Numbered from the stretch's first letter, positions 45,894 through 57,000 are shown. The stretch: 64,000 nt of DNA from Chlorogloea purpurea SAG 13.99 (GCA_016903695.1 JADQBB010000022.1:1-64000); one strand, 5' to 3'. Numbers and translations are program-made. The notes: a model not told the origin generated them from the sequence alone.

Positions 45894-47726
45894 ATGATGC
45901 CACCTCCTCCTCCCCCGCCACCCTCTAGACGTAACAAAGATAACGACTGGCGATTATTATTAACATTACTACCCTACACCAGGGGCAATAAAAGGCTACT
46001 CATCGGCTCTATAGTGCTTCTGTTCCCCCTCGCCCTCACGGGTGCGGTTCAACCCCTGATCATCGGTCAAGCTGTCTCTGTATTACGAAAGGAAAATACA
46101 TGGGGATTCCTGACGGGTATGCCCGTATCCGCAGCCATTAATACTCTCATCTGGTTATTAATCGCCAGTATCATGTTCCGCTTGGTTTTCTCCACGATCC
46201 AAGGTTATATGGTACAGAAGGTGGGACAGAATATCACGGCTAACGTCAGAGAGGATATTTTCAGCCACGTTACCTCTCTGTCTTCTCGCTTTTTCGATAC
46301 TACGCCGGTGGGAAAATTGATCACCCGCCTCACTAGCGATGTGGAAGCTTTGGGGGAGGTTTTCGCCAGTGGTGCGATCGGTGTGGTTAGTGATTTAATC
46401 TATATCATCGTCATCATTGTCGCCATGTTCACTCTCCAGTGGCAACTAGCCATCCTGCTGGTGTTGATGTTAATCCCCGTCACCGGTCTAATTATTTATT
46501 TCCAACACCAGTATCGTATCGCTAATTATCAAGCGAGGGAAGAACTTTCTAAACTCAACAGTATCTTGCAGGAAAACGTCACGGGCGTTAACGTGGTGCA
46601 ATTATTCCGCCGCGAAAAGTTTAACGGGGAAATGTTCCGCGCCGTCAACGACGATTATCGTAACGCAGTGGATAAAACTATCTTTAACGATTCTGCCGTC
46701 TCAGCGACTTTAGAATGGATCGGCTTGGTGGCAGTGGCGGGGGTTTTATGGTTGGGCGGTATATTAGTTCTACAGAAGAGTATCGATTTCGGTGTTCTGT
46801 CTTCTTTCATCCTCTTCTCTCAACGCCTGTTCAATCCTTTGCGTCAATTCGCTGAAAAGTTTACCATGTTCCAAGCTGGGTTCACAGCGATCGAACGTAT
46901 CGGGGAATTGATGAATATTCCTATTGAAGTTAATGACCCGGATACTAATAAATATCTGCCTTTTAAAATCCATCCTTCCGGGGCTACGGGCGAGATTAGA
47001 TTTGAGAATGTTTGGTTTGGTTATAAACCAGGTGAGTACGTTTTAAGAAATCTCAATTTCACTATCAAGCCAGGGGAAAAAGTGGCTTTAGTAGGGCCGA
47101 CGGGGGCGGGAAAAAGTTCGATCATCCGCTTATTATGTAGATTATATGACCCTTCCGAGGGCAGAATTTTAGTAGATGGTGTGGATATTCGTGATATTCC
47201 CCAGTCACAGTTACGCCGTCACATCGGAGTGATTTTACAAGAAAGTTTTCTGTTTGTAGGTGATGTGAAACGGAATATAACTTTAGGAGAAAATTACTCG
47301 TTAGAATCCGTTAAAGGGGCAGCCAAGTTGACTAATATAGATAAATTTATTGAGGATTTACCCCAGGGATACGACACGCAATTAAGGGAAAGGGGAGCGA
47401 ATTTATCCAGTGGACAAAAGCAATTATTGGCTTTTGCCAGGGTGGCCATCAGGCAACCGAAAGTATTGGTGTTGGATGAGGCTACGGCCAGTTTGGATGT
47501 GGGGACAGAAGTGTTAATTCAGAACGCTTTAGAACAGGTTATGGTCGATCGTACCGCTATTATTATCGCTCACCGCCTCTCGACGATCCGCGACGTCGAT
47601 CGGATTTTCGTTCTCAAACGGGGGGAATTGATAGAATCAGGTTCTCACGAGGAGTTATTACAGGAAGATGGTCTCTACGCCCGTCTCTATAAACTGCAAC
47701 TGTTGAACAACCCGCAAGCAGTTTAA
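45894..47726 (+). CDS. ABC transporter, fused permease and ATPase (exporter type)
   Basis: 610 residues from ATG 45894 (a GTG just before is possible). The start is unusual: eight prolines in a row. Six membrane helices (about 35-320) and an ATPase domain follow, with Walker A GPTGAGKSS, signature LSSGQKQLLA, Walker B VLVLDEATASLD and HRLSTIRD. It is a homodimeric half-transporter of the lipid/drug exporter type (MsbA/BmrA-like). The substrate is unknown. There is no C39 peptidase, so no bacteriocin link. Confidence 0.93.
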   Translation: MMPPPPPPPPSRRNKDNDWRLLLTLLPYTRGNKRLLIGSIVLLFPLALTGAVQPLIIGQAVSVLRKENTWGFLTGMPVSAAINTLIWLLIASIMFRLVFSTIQGYMVQKVGQNITANVREDIFSHVTSLSSRFFDTTPVGKLITRLTSDVEALGEVFASGAIGVVSDLIYIIVIIVAMFTLQWQLAILLVLMLIPVTGLIIYFQHQYRIANYQAREELSKLNSILQENVTGVNVVQLFRREKFNGEMFRAVNDDYRNAVDKTIFNDSAVSATLEWIGLVAVAGVLWLGGILVLQKSIDFGVLSSFILFSQRLFNPLRQFAEKFTMFQAGFTAIERIGELMNIPIEVNDPDTNKYLPFKIHPSGATGEIRFENVWFGYKPGEYVLRNLNFTIKPGEKVALVGPTGAGKSSIIRLLCRLYDPSEGRILVDGVDIRDIPQSQLRRHIGVILQESFLFVGDVKRNITLGENYSLESVKGAAKLTNIDKFIEDLPQGYDTQLRERGANLSSGQKQLLAFARVAIRQPKVLVLDEATASLDVGTEVLIQNALEQVMVDRTAIIIAHRLSTIRDVDRIFVLKRGELIESGSHEELLQEDGLYARLYKLQLLNNPQAV

Positions 47727-47730
47727 GGGA

Positions 47731-47922
47731 GATGTAAAAGCTCTGGAGGTACAAGTCAGAACAATTAAGGACAACGTAGAGAAACTAGAAAAGCAAAGCG
47801 ATGAGACGGTTAAAAAAGTTGCTGATCTTACCGGCGCAAATTCTTTTATCAAGCCGGTTATCGTCGGTATCGTTTCCGGTGCGGTAGTCGCTCTGATAAG
47901 ATTTCTGCCCTACAATTTTTAA
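47731..47922 (+). pseudogene. Coiled-coil/membrane-tail protein fragment without start codon
   Basis: An open frame of 63 codons ending TAA 47922 begins right behind the ABC stop. It reads VRTIKDNVEKLEKQ (heptad coiled coil), VKKVADLTGA, then a membrane helix VIVGIVSGAVVALI and a short tail. No ATG, GTG or TTG is available in frame; an ATG with a good AGGGAG site sits at 47732 in the next frame but meets TAA at once. This looks like a frameshifted or truncated gene. A sequencing error is also possible. A terminator follows. Confidence 0.5.
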
Positions 47923-47938
47923 CCATTTAATACGTTAA

Positions 47939-47958
47939 AACCGCCATTAATGGCGGTT
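47939..47958. terminator. Hairpin between convergent transcripts
   Basis: AACCGCCATT (47939-47948) is followed directly by its complement AATGGCGGTT (47949-47958), with TAAAA before and CTAATGTGTTTTTT after. It probably ends both the ABC-side transcript and, in the other direction, that of the WGxxGxxG-type gene. Confidence 0.7.
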
Positions 47959-47980
47959 CTAATGTGTTTTTTAAAATCCC

Positions 47981-48298
47981 TTAGCGCAATTCCGTGTAGT
48001 TAGTGGTTGAAGGTTCCCTATTCACGTCTTGACGGTAGGTATGCTGTTCGGGTTTACGTTTTAACCCGGCTAAGCCGATTAAACCGAGTAAGCCTAACCA
48101 ACCCAGATCAAAACCATCGTCGTGGTTACGATACGTGGTTGTGCTCGTATTAGTATCGGGGCTAGTAGTGGTGGTGCTAGGAGTGGTTGTATCGGGAGTC
48201 GTGTTGTTAACTTGCGCGTAGACCGGTAACATGACAGTCAAACCAGAAAGAGCGATTCCAACTAAACCGGCGTTCAAAGTTCTAGATATATTTTTCAT
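47981..48298 (-). CDS. WGxxGxxG-type anchored surface protein
   Basis: 105 residues. The signal peptide (MKNISRTLNAGLVGIALSGL, cut probably after VYA) is followed by a Thr/Pro/Asn-rich low-complexity stretch, then a C-terminal GWLGLLGLIGLAGLKRKP segment and a charged tail. This matches the WGxxGxxG C-terminal sorting-type signal seen in cyanobacteria. It should be exported and tethered by the C-terminal hydrophobic segment. The divergent region upstream carries a motif shared with another place in this window. Confidence 0.82.
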   Translation of the reverse strand: MKNISRTLNAGLVGIALSGLTVMLPVYAQVNNTTPDTTTPSTTTTSPDTNTSTTTYRNHDDGFDLGWLGLLGLIGLAGLKRKPEQHTYRQDVNREPSTTNYTELR

Positions 48299-48340
48299 TG
48301 TTAATTTGTTTTGATCGAAATTTTGTAGTAACTATAAATA

Positions 48341-48361
48341 ACTATAAGTTCTCATGAGATT
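48341..48361. promoter_or_regulatory. Shared 21-bp motif in divergent region, copy 1
   Basis: ACTATAAGTT followed by CTCATGAGATT. It matches 62916-62936 at 18 of 21 positions, including the 8-bp palindrome CTCATGAG. Both copies lie between divergent genes (here the WGxxGxxG gene and the four-cysteine gene), which suggests a common operator or promoter element. This rests on two copies only. Confidence 0.4.
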
Positions 48362-48469
48362 ATGTACGTCTAACTTTGGTTCAATTCCCATCTACTCTTT
48401 TAGTATAATTTGTTCAATACAGTCTCAAGCCTTGAAAATAACACTGGAATAAATTTTTATAAACCGCTT

Positions 48470-48724
48470 ATGATCGCTAATTTGATCCGACATCGGGCCC
48501 TCCAGAAAAGCTGGCAAAGTCATCAGTCAAGCTGTCAAATACTCAGGTCACAATTGGGGTTTAACGGGGTAGAACCATCCTGTCCAGAACCCTGCCGGGG
48601 ATGTGTTAATTACCACGGTCGAAGTTACGGACACAACCGCACCACGAGGAGTCGATTAATTTGTGCCCTACACCCCTACGGATGGACGGAAAGCCACACT
48701 TGTCCAGACCGCCAGGAACAGTAG
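48470..48724 (+). CDS. Second four-cysteine motif protein (CxGCxNYHG...HPYGW...CPD)
   Basis: 84 residues from ATG 48470; a TTG at 48410 would add 20 unsupported residues. The C-terminal half has CRGCVNYHGRSYG, CALHPYGW and TCPDR, the same cysteine/aromatic pattern as the gene at 7954-8400, while the N-terminal halves are unrelated. An additional Cys pair lies just before it (CPEPC). A small metal-binding or disulfide-bonded domain is likely; function unknown. It is divergent from the WGxxGxxG gene. Confidence 0.78.
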   Translation: MIANLIRHRALQKSWQSHQSSCQILRSQLGFNGVEPSCPEPCRGCVNYHGRSYGHNRTTRSRLICALHPYGWTESHTCPDRQEQ

Positions 48725-48769
48725 GAAAGCGCGTTACACTACTAGAGTAAAGCGAGATCTCACGGGACT

Positions 48770-49369
48770 ATGGAAAGCTTACTCTCAGTTAATACCGTCG
48801 CCAGTTTGTTATTAGGAATTAGTCTCAGCGCCGCCTGTGGCTTGCGTCTATTTTTGCCGTTTTTAATGTTAAGTTTCGCCGCGGATATTGGGCATATCGG
48901 CTTACCGGCGGACTTATCCTGGCTTAGTAGTGACCAAGCCCTGCTAATGTTGGGCATAGCGAGCGCGGTGGAAATTATCGGCTATTATATTCCTGTTATC
49001 GATAACATTCTCGATCCGATCGCTTTACCTCTAGCTACGATCGCTGGTACTTTCGTCACCGCCTCGACCCTGCCGGAAATGAATTCTATCGCACAGTGGA
49101 CTCTAGCCGCTATTGTAGGAGGCGGTTCGGCCGGATTGATTAAAAGTACCACTTCCATCTCCCGCATCGGTTCGACTATCTTGTCCGGGGGTTTGGGTAA
49201 CTTCATCATCTCCACTTTAGAATGGTTGGGGGCTTCTGGATTGGTAGTTCTGGCTTTAACCCTACCGGCGCTGGCGGGAGTTTTTACCGTGGCCTTGCTC
49301 CTGTTCATCGTTTATAAAGTCTGGCCGAAAATCACGAAAAGGTTTTTTTCCACTACTTCTCCTTCCTAG
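48770..49369 (+). CDS. DUF4126 membrane protein
   Basis: 199 residues with about five to six membrane helices. The start LLLGISLSAACGLRLFLPFL and the motif GYYIPVIDNILDPIALPLAT are characteristic of DUF4126. The family is widespread in bacteria without known function. The gene follows the four-cysteine gene by 45 bases and precedes the metal sensor gene by 44. Confidence 0.87.
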   Translation: MESLLSVNTVASLLLGISLSAACGLRLFLPFLMLSFAADIGHIGLPADLSWLSSDQALLMLGIASAVEIIGYYIPVIDNILDPIALPLATIAGTFVTASTLPEMNSIAQWTLAAIVGGGSAGLIKSTTSISRIGSTILSGGLGNFIISTLEWLGASGLVVLALTLPALAGVFTVALLLFIVYKVWPKITKRFFSTTSPS

Positions 49370-49413
49370 GTTGTGTCACACTGGAAGTAAGGCACATCTA
49401 GGACGCTCGCAAC

Positions 49414-49758
49414 ATGGAAATACAAGAATTAGATACTATCCCTCATATTCATCACCAAGAAACCCACACTCATACCCATACGGGTCACGTTCATAGCGAA
49501 GCCTCACGGAAACAGTTAATTAATCGCCTCTCGCGCATCGAGGGGCATATTCGCGGGATTAAAAATATGGTGGCCGAAGACCGCGCCTGTCCAGAAGTTC
49601 TCATGCAGATAGCCGCCGTCAGGGGTGCGATCGATCGAGTGTCAAGATTGATCCTCGATGAACATCTCTCCGAATGCGTGGCTAGGGCCGCCCAACAAGG
49701 TACGATCGAAACGGAAATAGAACAACTCAAAGCGGCGCTCGATCGTTTTTTACCTTAA
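49414..49758 (+). CDS. inrS: CsoR/RcnR-family metal sensor, InrS-like
   Basis: 114 residues. The four-helix CsoR/RcnR repressor core contains SRIEGHIRGIKNMV and the metal site Cys59, His84, Cys88 (ACPEVLMQ, DEHLSEC). The N-terminal tail holds eight histidines (residues 11-27). In Synechocystis InrS the site Cys53, His78, Cys82 binds nickel; here the same spacing is shifted by six. A role as a nickel-responsive repressor of an exporter is likely; copper is the alternative. No exporter gene is adjacent. Confidence 0.8.
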   Translation: MEIQELDTIPHIHHQETHTHTHTGHVHSEASRKQLINRLSRIEGHIRGIKNMVAEDRACPEVLMQIAAVRGAIDRVSRLILDEHLSECVARAAQQGTIETEIEQLKAALDRFLP

Positions 49759-49844
49759 CTAGCTTTTGGGCGCAAATTGTATTATGATCTTTGATTGGGA
49801 CTTTTTCGCTAAAGGTTTACCAGTCAGGAGGTGAATACAGTTTA

Positions 49845-50027
49845 ATGACCCAAGTAGTCGTAGGTCAAAATGAAGCCATCGAATCGGCTTTACGTCGTTT
49901 TAAACGGCAAGTTGCTAAGGCGGGAATTTATGCCGACATTAAAAAGCATCAATTCTTTGAAACGCCTCAAGAAAAAAGAAAACGCAAGGCAGTAGCCCGC
50001 CGTCGGCAGAGAACTCGTCGCCGTTAG
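49845..50027 (+). CDS. rpsU: 30S ribosomal protein bS21
   Basis: 60 residues from ATG 49845 ([19 protein letters not shown]), with the strong ribosome site CAGGAGGTG about 10 bases upstream; the longer frame from 49791 includes that site and is wrong. The body [20 protein letters not shown] and the basic tail [16 protein letters not shown] are typical. It assists translation initiation on the small subunit. It appears to be monocistronic. Confidence 0.95.
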   Translation: MTQVVVGQNEAIESALRRFKRQVAKAGIYADIKKHQFFETPQEKRKRKAVARRRQRTRRR

Positions 50028-50087
50028 ATAGTACGATGTAAGGTAGGCTTCCGGGCCTACCCCGTCCTCATCCAATCTATATCCCCT

Positions 50088-50738
50088 ATGTCTCTTCAAC
50101 TACGTGTTTATGTTCCCCCCCATCCTCTCGTGAAACACTGGTTGGGCATCGCTAGGGATAAAAATACTCCCTCTGTTCTTTTTAAAACGGCGATGACGGA
50201 ATTAGGACGCTGGTTGACTTATGAAGCGGCCAGAGATTGGCTGCCGACTTTCGACACTACCATAGAAACGCCTCTAGCCCCTTGTAACGCTACTTTTATC
50301 AATCCCAGTATTCCCATCGCCGTAATCCCGATCCTACGCGCCGGTTTATCCCTTCAAGATGGCGCACAAAGCGTTTTACCGGTAGCTTCCGTCTATCATC
50401 TCGGACTCGCTAGAGACGAAGAAACCCTCACCCCCAGTTGTTATCTCAATAAATTGCCCCTTCAATTTCGAGAGAATACGAGAATCCTCATCCTCGAACC
50501 GATGTTAGCCACCGGCGGCTCGATTATGACGGCCATGGATGAGATAACTAAGCGGGGCGGTGACGTGGCTTCGACTCGCATTATATCGATCGTCGCAGCA
50601 CCCCCGGCCCTACAGAAATTAAGTCAGCAGTATCCTGGATTGAATATCTATACCGCTATTATTGACGAAGGATTGAACGATCGAGGTTTTATCATACCCG
50701 GATTGGGCGACGCGGGCGATCGAGCCTTCGGCACTTAA
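50088..50738 (+). CDS. upp: Uracil phosphoribosyltransferase
   Basis: 216 residues; salvages uracil to UMP with PRPP. The PRPP-binding loop is LILEPMLATGGSIMTA; PILRAGLSLQDGAQ and the C-terminal uracil-binding GLNDRGFIIPGLGDAGDRAFGT are diagnostic. It lies between rpsU and a small glycine-zipper gene, all on the same strand. Confidence 0.96.
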   Translation: MSLQLRVYVPPHPLVKHWLGIARDKNTPSVLFKTAMTELGRWLTYEAARDWLPTFDTTIETPLAPCNATFINPSIPIAVIPILRAGLSLQDGAQSVLPVASVYHLGLARDEETLTPSCYLNKLPLQFRENTRILILEPMLATGGSIMTAMDEITKRGGDVASTRIISIVAAPPALQKLSQQYPGLNIYTAIIDEGLNDRGFIIPGLGDAGDRAFGT

Positions 50739-50768
50739 AATAGGATCAAAGCTATAGGAGAGATACGT

Positions 50769-51053
50769 ATGAGTGAAAGAGATGGATTTACCGGCGGTTT
50801 TTTAGCGGGCGCGGTGGTCGGGGGTTTAGTCGGGGGTATACTGGGAAGTGTCCTCGCTTCACGGGTCAAAAAATCGGCAACCGGAGAACAGGCGATGTTG
50901 ACCCAGAACAATGACACGCCCTTGAGATTGGATTCCGAGGAAAGTATGGAGATGGCGCGGCGTAATTTAGAAGCCAAGATAGCCCAATTGAATACCGCTA
51001 TAGATGATGTGCGTCAGCAACTGGGTTCCGTCAATCATAACTCTCACGATTAG
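50769..51053 (+). CDS. Small glycine-zipper/coiled-coil protein, 94 aa
   Basis: The N-terminal hydrophobic segment [20 protein letters not shown] is a glycine-zipper membrane helix of the YtxH/Gcw type; the C-terminal third is a helical coiled coil ([17 protein letters not shown]). It probably sits in a membrane as an oligomer. Function unknown. Its end overlaps the stop of the giant kinase gene on the other strand by 23 bases. Confidence 0.7.
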   Translation: MSERDGFTGGFLAGAVVGGLVGGILGSVLASRVKKSATGEQAMLTQNNDTPLRLDSEESMEMARRNLEAKIAQLNTAIDDVRQQLGSVNHNSHD

Positions 51054-54000
51054 TTAAATTTTGGCCCGCCCAAGAGTTATTAAAGATCACCTCGTAGATG
51101 GGGTTACTTACTACCAGATACCCCTGTTGTTTGCTTACTAAACCCGATAGGACTAATTCCCTCTCTATCAAACTATCGGTGGCTTTAATCTCTCCACCCC
51201 CTAAAATCCGTTGATACAGTTGTAAAAGTTCTCGGTTGTTATCACTTCTGAGTAAACGATCGCGAACCGTTCTTAAATGTTCCGGTTCGTCTTGAGACTC
51301 CCAATTAGCGAGTATATTATCCCTGACTAGATTATCGATCCACTGACCCTCTTCGTTAGGGGGAATCGAGTTAGAAGTATTACGGATTAACTGACAGAGT
51401 TTTTGCGAGAGAAACGGTTGTCCATTCGTCCAGTATAAAATTTGTTTGAGCACTAACTGAGGGTTAGTGACTCGATCGGCCAGACCGTATAAGAGGGGTT
51501 GGGCCTCGTGTTCTTTAAACCCTTCTAATTGGATGGCGTGGCCGATATTGAAAGGAGTGCGTTTAGAATCGCTGATCAAGTCCGAGGGTGTAGCCACGCC
51601 GAAGAAAGCGAAGGTGAGGTAATTATAGACGGGATTAATCCCCCTTTGATTGTAACAGGAGCGGATCAGGGCGAAAAAGTCGTGTACGGAAAAATTCAAA
51701 CTGAGGCTACTATCTATCTCATCGATGAAGATAGCTATATGTTGCCCCCGGAAATGTCCCAGAATTACTTCTTCAATAAAACCACCCAATCTCTGGACGG
51801 CGGATAAATCTCCCTTCTCATTCCACCAAGCTTTCAAATTGACCGCCCCGAAAAGATTGAAACTCTGCCATAGTTCCGTGGCCATACCTTTGTACCATTG
51901 TTCCGGGGTGATATTTTCGCTACCGATACGGGTGAGGTCGATGGCCACGCAGATGAAACCTTCCTGTTGTAGATAGTGCATCATCCGCACCATCAGACTA
52001 GATTTACCCATCTGGCGGGCGTTGAGTACGTAGCAGAATTCACCCTGTTTCAGCGCTTTATACAGGTGTCTATCGGCTGTCCTCACCACGTATGTAGGGG
52101 CATCCATCGGTAAGCTACCACCGACTTGGTAATCTATTTTGGAGGGGGTTTCATCGGCTTTCAGTAGGGCATTTTCTATTAATAATTCCGCTTGGGTAGC
52201 TTTCAGAATTTCTAAGGTTTGTGATAGTTCTTTCGTTCTTTCTTCAACTCTTATCTCTAGAGTTTTACTGTATTCCGATAACTGGTCTTTCGCCTGTTGT
52301 AAGGCGACATTTTTAAGGGCTAACTCTTGAGTGAATTGTAATCTTTCTTCTTCCGATCGTTTACGTTGTGTGATGTCGATGAAAGCAGCGATCGCATACA
52401 CTACCTCTCCCCCTTCATTAAAGATGGGCGTAGCGGAAACTTCTAGGGGAATCACCGTATCATCGAAGCGAATTTCTAAATTGTCAACTGTAGAACTTTC
52501 TCCCCTTAAAGCTTTAATTATGGGTTGTTCCGCGGGGGGATAAAGTCGCTCGGTTTCCGCTAGATAGGCTCGATACAATTGGGGCATTTCTTCGGGAGTT
52601 ATATCGGAGATAATACCCTGTCCGAGAATTTTTCGGGCTGTTTGATTGGCGTAATAGGGGGTGTTACTACGGGCATCCACCACAAAGACACCTACAGGCA
52701 CTGCTTCTAGAAATTGAGCCAGTTTCTTCTCGCTTTCTTTCAAGGCTTCTTCCGCTTTTTGACGATCGATGATCTCTCTCTGGAGATTGGCGTTCAATAC
52801 ACTCATATCTTCGTACAGTTGAGCGTTTCTGATGGAGATAGCCGCCTGGGATGATAAGAGGTTCAATACTTCTAAATGTTTCGGGGTGAAGGCCCCGACG
52901 ATGAGATTATTTTCTAGATACAATAAACCGATTAACTGACCTTGATTTAACAACGGCAGACAGAGAATCGATTTGGCGTTACTTTCCATCACGTAACGAT
53001 CGTTCTTGAAATCGCCTTCCGAGGAAGCGTCTGGCAGAATAACACTATTTTGACTGTGCATTACATAGTTAATGATACTGATAGACATTAACGAGTTATA
53101 TTGCTCTAAAACAACCGGGATTTTTTCGAGAACTTGAATAGATAATGGGTCTACACTTCCTTGAGCTTGTATTTGCCAGTTTTGCCCCTGTTGGAGAATT
53201 AATAATCCCTGGCGGGCCCCCGCGTTCTCTAATACGGTTTTCATCAGCTGCCGGAGAAGTTTCTCTAACACTATCTCTCCCGAAATTACCTGGGATGCTT
53301 TCATGACACTACCAAAATCAAAAGTGTCAGTGATATTCTGGGAAATACTAGTTAAAGAAGTAGAGGTTTTAGATGAGGTAATTTCTCCACTTGTTTCTCC
53401 TAATAATTCTGGGTATTTCAATTCTAAGTGTTTAACTTTGTTGCTCGCCCCCCACTGTCGGTAAGCATAATGGGCGTTGCGTAGATAGAATTGCCCTAGA
53501 TGGGTTTGTTTACTGTCCAAATAAAAACGGGCCGCACATTCATAGGCAAGGGCTTCTTCGTTGATATAATCATTTTCTTGGGCAAGTTGAATGGCTCGAT
53601 CGTAATAATCTCTTGCGGTTGCATAATTACCTTGTACTCTTGCTATTTCTGCCTCTACTAAATAGTATTTGTTGAGAAAGTTCATCGGTGCGTATTTCGC
53701 CCAATGTTTCATTTGCTTCTGATTTTTTCTCACTTGGGCTAAATTTCTAGGCTTAACGGGGGCTAGAGAAAGATGTGTCAGGGATTGATATAAATAGTAA
53801 AGGGGAATATTAAGTGAACCGGCAGCCCCCCCCATATATTGAGTCGGTACACCGGCAATATTTAGAGCCTGTTCATAGTGGTCGAATAAATAGTAGAAGA
53901 TGAGTTTATGTAGATAAAGATTAAATAAAGCCGGTAAGTCATTAACCGACTCGTGAATCGGTTTCATGAGATTTTCATCGTATATTCTCCCTATTAATTC

Positions 54001-57000
54001 ATAGGGGTTAGCCACCGGCTCGATTAAGTTGAAAACTGTTTGATAAATTAAAGCGTTATAGTTAACCGCCGTTTGCTGTTTCAACTTAACTAACAAAGAA
54101 CTATACTCTTCTAACTGACCGGCGAGTTGAGTTAAATTCTCACCCACGCAATAGGCATTACTGGCGTACATGAATAGGGAGTAACCGCCGAATTCCCAGT
54201 CACCTATTTCTAATTCTCTTACGTGGGTTTCTAGTAGAGGTGTTAAGGTGTTGCGGGCGTGTTCCTGCCAATGAATCACGAAACTGTAGACCACATGACA
54301 ACATCTAAACTGAGAGATACTATTTTTAAATAGAGGATTATCACCAAGTTTTAAAGCTAATTTCCCGAATTTATACCCGTTATCAATGTCCCCGAAAGTG
54401 CCGCACAGAAGCAGACCATAGGCGGCATAACACAGTAAAGATTCGGAGTAATTACCGTGTTTGATAAATATGCGTAACTCCCGCAAAATCATCAACAGAT
54501 ATAACATCGGCGAACTCACGTAGGCAGCCACTCCGATTCTGGCGATTAAATTTACCGTGGCTAGTCGGTAAGGATTTGTCATGAGAGGAAGTTTATCTAA
54601 ATCCTCGATCGATTTTCCCCATAAACTCAGTTTCGTTTGCATTAAATTCAGGAAAATATGACCCCGGTGGGGACGTTTGGGAAATTTAACCCCCAATAAC
54701 CGGAAAACTTCCAGAGAGTGTTCAACCGCCAGACTCGGTTGATTTTGAAACATATAAGCTTGAATTTTTAAGCTATTGACTTTAACTTTGTCTAAAGTGT
54801 TTAGCTTCTGTTTTAAAGCTACTTTAACCAGCCCATTCATCTCCTCGAAATTAGTGGCTAAAAATGCTATTTCTATAGCTTCTAGATAAATATCGAAGGT
54901 CAAGTTATATTGTTTTTGCCAACTATCCGCCCTCAGTAATTCAATCGAAATTTTTATGTAATTCCAAGCCGCTTCGTACGCCGTGGATTCTTTAGCCTTC
55001 TGGCTGGCAATAAAATTTAATTCAATCAGTTGATCCTGTTCAGATGCGCTCTCAACTAAATCGATACCTAAATTAAGTTGATTGACTATATCAAAGATTA
55101 AATGTTCTCTTTGCGCCGGAGTAACTTTATCGAAAAGTATACTTCCTATTTGTCGGTGCAATGCGCCCTTACTACCTTCATCGATCAAACTATAGGCGGC
55201 TTGTTGAATACGATCGTGAGCGAATTTATAAAGAACTTTTTCCTGTATTTCCGCTCCTTCTAAATCCAATTCTATCCACTTATAACCGTGACCTATAGGC
55301 AAGACTAAACCTTCATTAACTGCAGATTTGAGATGCTCGATCGTAGTCTTTCGCCCCGTAGAGGCGAGCAAAGCCAAAGTTTCTAAATCGAATTGATGCC
55401 CTATACAAGCAGACAGTTTTAATAACTCTTGAGTCTGGGGTGGTAACTTTTGAATCTTGTTAACCATCAATTCCACTACATTATCAGTTAACGCCTGAGA
55501 TTTAATTAACTCCAAATCCCATCGCCAGCCCCGATTATCCCCGGAATATAAGTCAAAGTATACTAACTTCTCTTGATAGAGAAATTTTAAAAATTCGTTG
55601 ATGAAAAAAGGATTGCCATTGGTCTTAGTTAGAACCAAACCCGCTAACGCTTTACTACTGTGTAAAGAACAATTAAAAGTATCGGCAACCAATTGATTCA
55701 CCTGCTGTAAATCGAGGGGGGCGAGGGATATAGAATTGACGATCGCTCCCACTTTCCGCAATTGCTCCAGAGTATAATTAAGAGGATGGGCCGGATAAAC
55801 CTCATTACTCCGATAAGCACCGATTAAAAACAGATATTGACCGTTGACATTACCTAATAACAATTGCATTAAATTCAAAGATGCCGAGTCGGCCCACTGT
55901 AAATCGTCTAAAAAAATTACTAGAGGGTGTTGGGGACGGGTAAAAACTTCGATGAAATTTTGAAAAACCAAATTAAAACGATTTTGGGACTCGGTAGGTG
56001 GTAGAGTTACAACCTGGTCTTGGCTACCGATAATCAGGGCGAATTCAGGTATCACATCGATGATTACCTGTCCATTCACACCCACTGCCTCTAACAATTG
56101 CTCCCGCCACTGTTGTAACTGCGAGCGGGTTTCAGAAAGTAAATGCTTGATCAATTCTTGAAAAGCGCAAATGAAAGCCGAGTAGGGAATATTCCGATTG
56201 AATTGATCGAATTTACCCGCGATAAAATACCCTTTCCTCTGTGTCAGGGGCTTATACACTTCCTGCACCAAAGCCGATTTACCCACCCCGGAATAGCCCG
56301 ATACTAACATCATCTCGCTTCTAGGCGGACTGGTTTCCGTACCGCTATTCACCCTTTCAAAAGCTGATAGAAGGGTGGCTATTTCCTTTTCTCTCCCGTA
56401 GAGTTTTTGTGGCACTTGGAAACGGGCGATAATATCTTCCGTGCCGATAATGAAAGGTTGAATCTCTTTTCCCGCTTGCAGATACGATAAACAGATTTCC
56501 AAGTCCGCCAGCAATCCCCAACTACTCTGGTAACGGTCTTCGGCATTTTTAGCCAGTAGTTTCATCACTATATCTGAGACTACCGGGGGTATCCGCAAAT
56601 CTATTTTGTGGGGCGACGGGGGCTGTTTGGCTATGTGACAATGGACTAACTCCATAACGTCACTAGCGGTGAAAGGTAGAGAATCGGTCAGCAATTCATA
56701 GAAGGTAACTCCCAGAGAATAATAATCGCTTCTATAGTCGAGATGCCGATTCATCCTCCCGCTTTGTTCCGGCGAAATATAGCACAATGTGCCTTCAATA
56801 ACGTTAGGATTATTCAGTGTGGGATTCTCTTGACTTAAAGAAGTGGCGATGCCAAAATCGATTATTTTTAACTCCCCCGTGTCGGGGTTGAAGACTATAT
56901 TAGAGGGATTAATATCTTTGTGAATTATATTACTCCCGTGAATGTTAGCGAGGCTGACCGTGGTTTTCACCATCAAAGATAGGCATTCTTCTAAAGAGAA

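Noticed and set aside
48410..48469. TTG start giving a longer four-cysteine protein
   Set aside because: The 20 extra residues have no resemblance to anything, and ATG 48470 is available.
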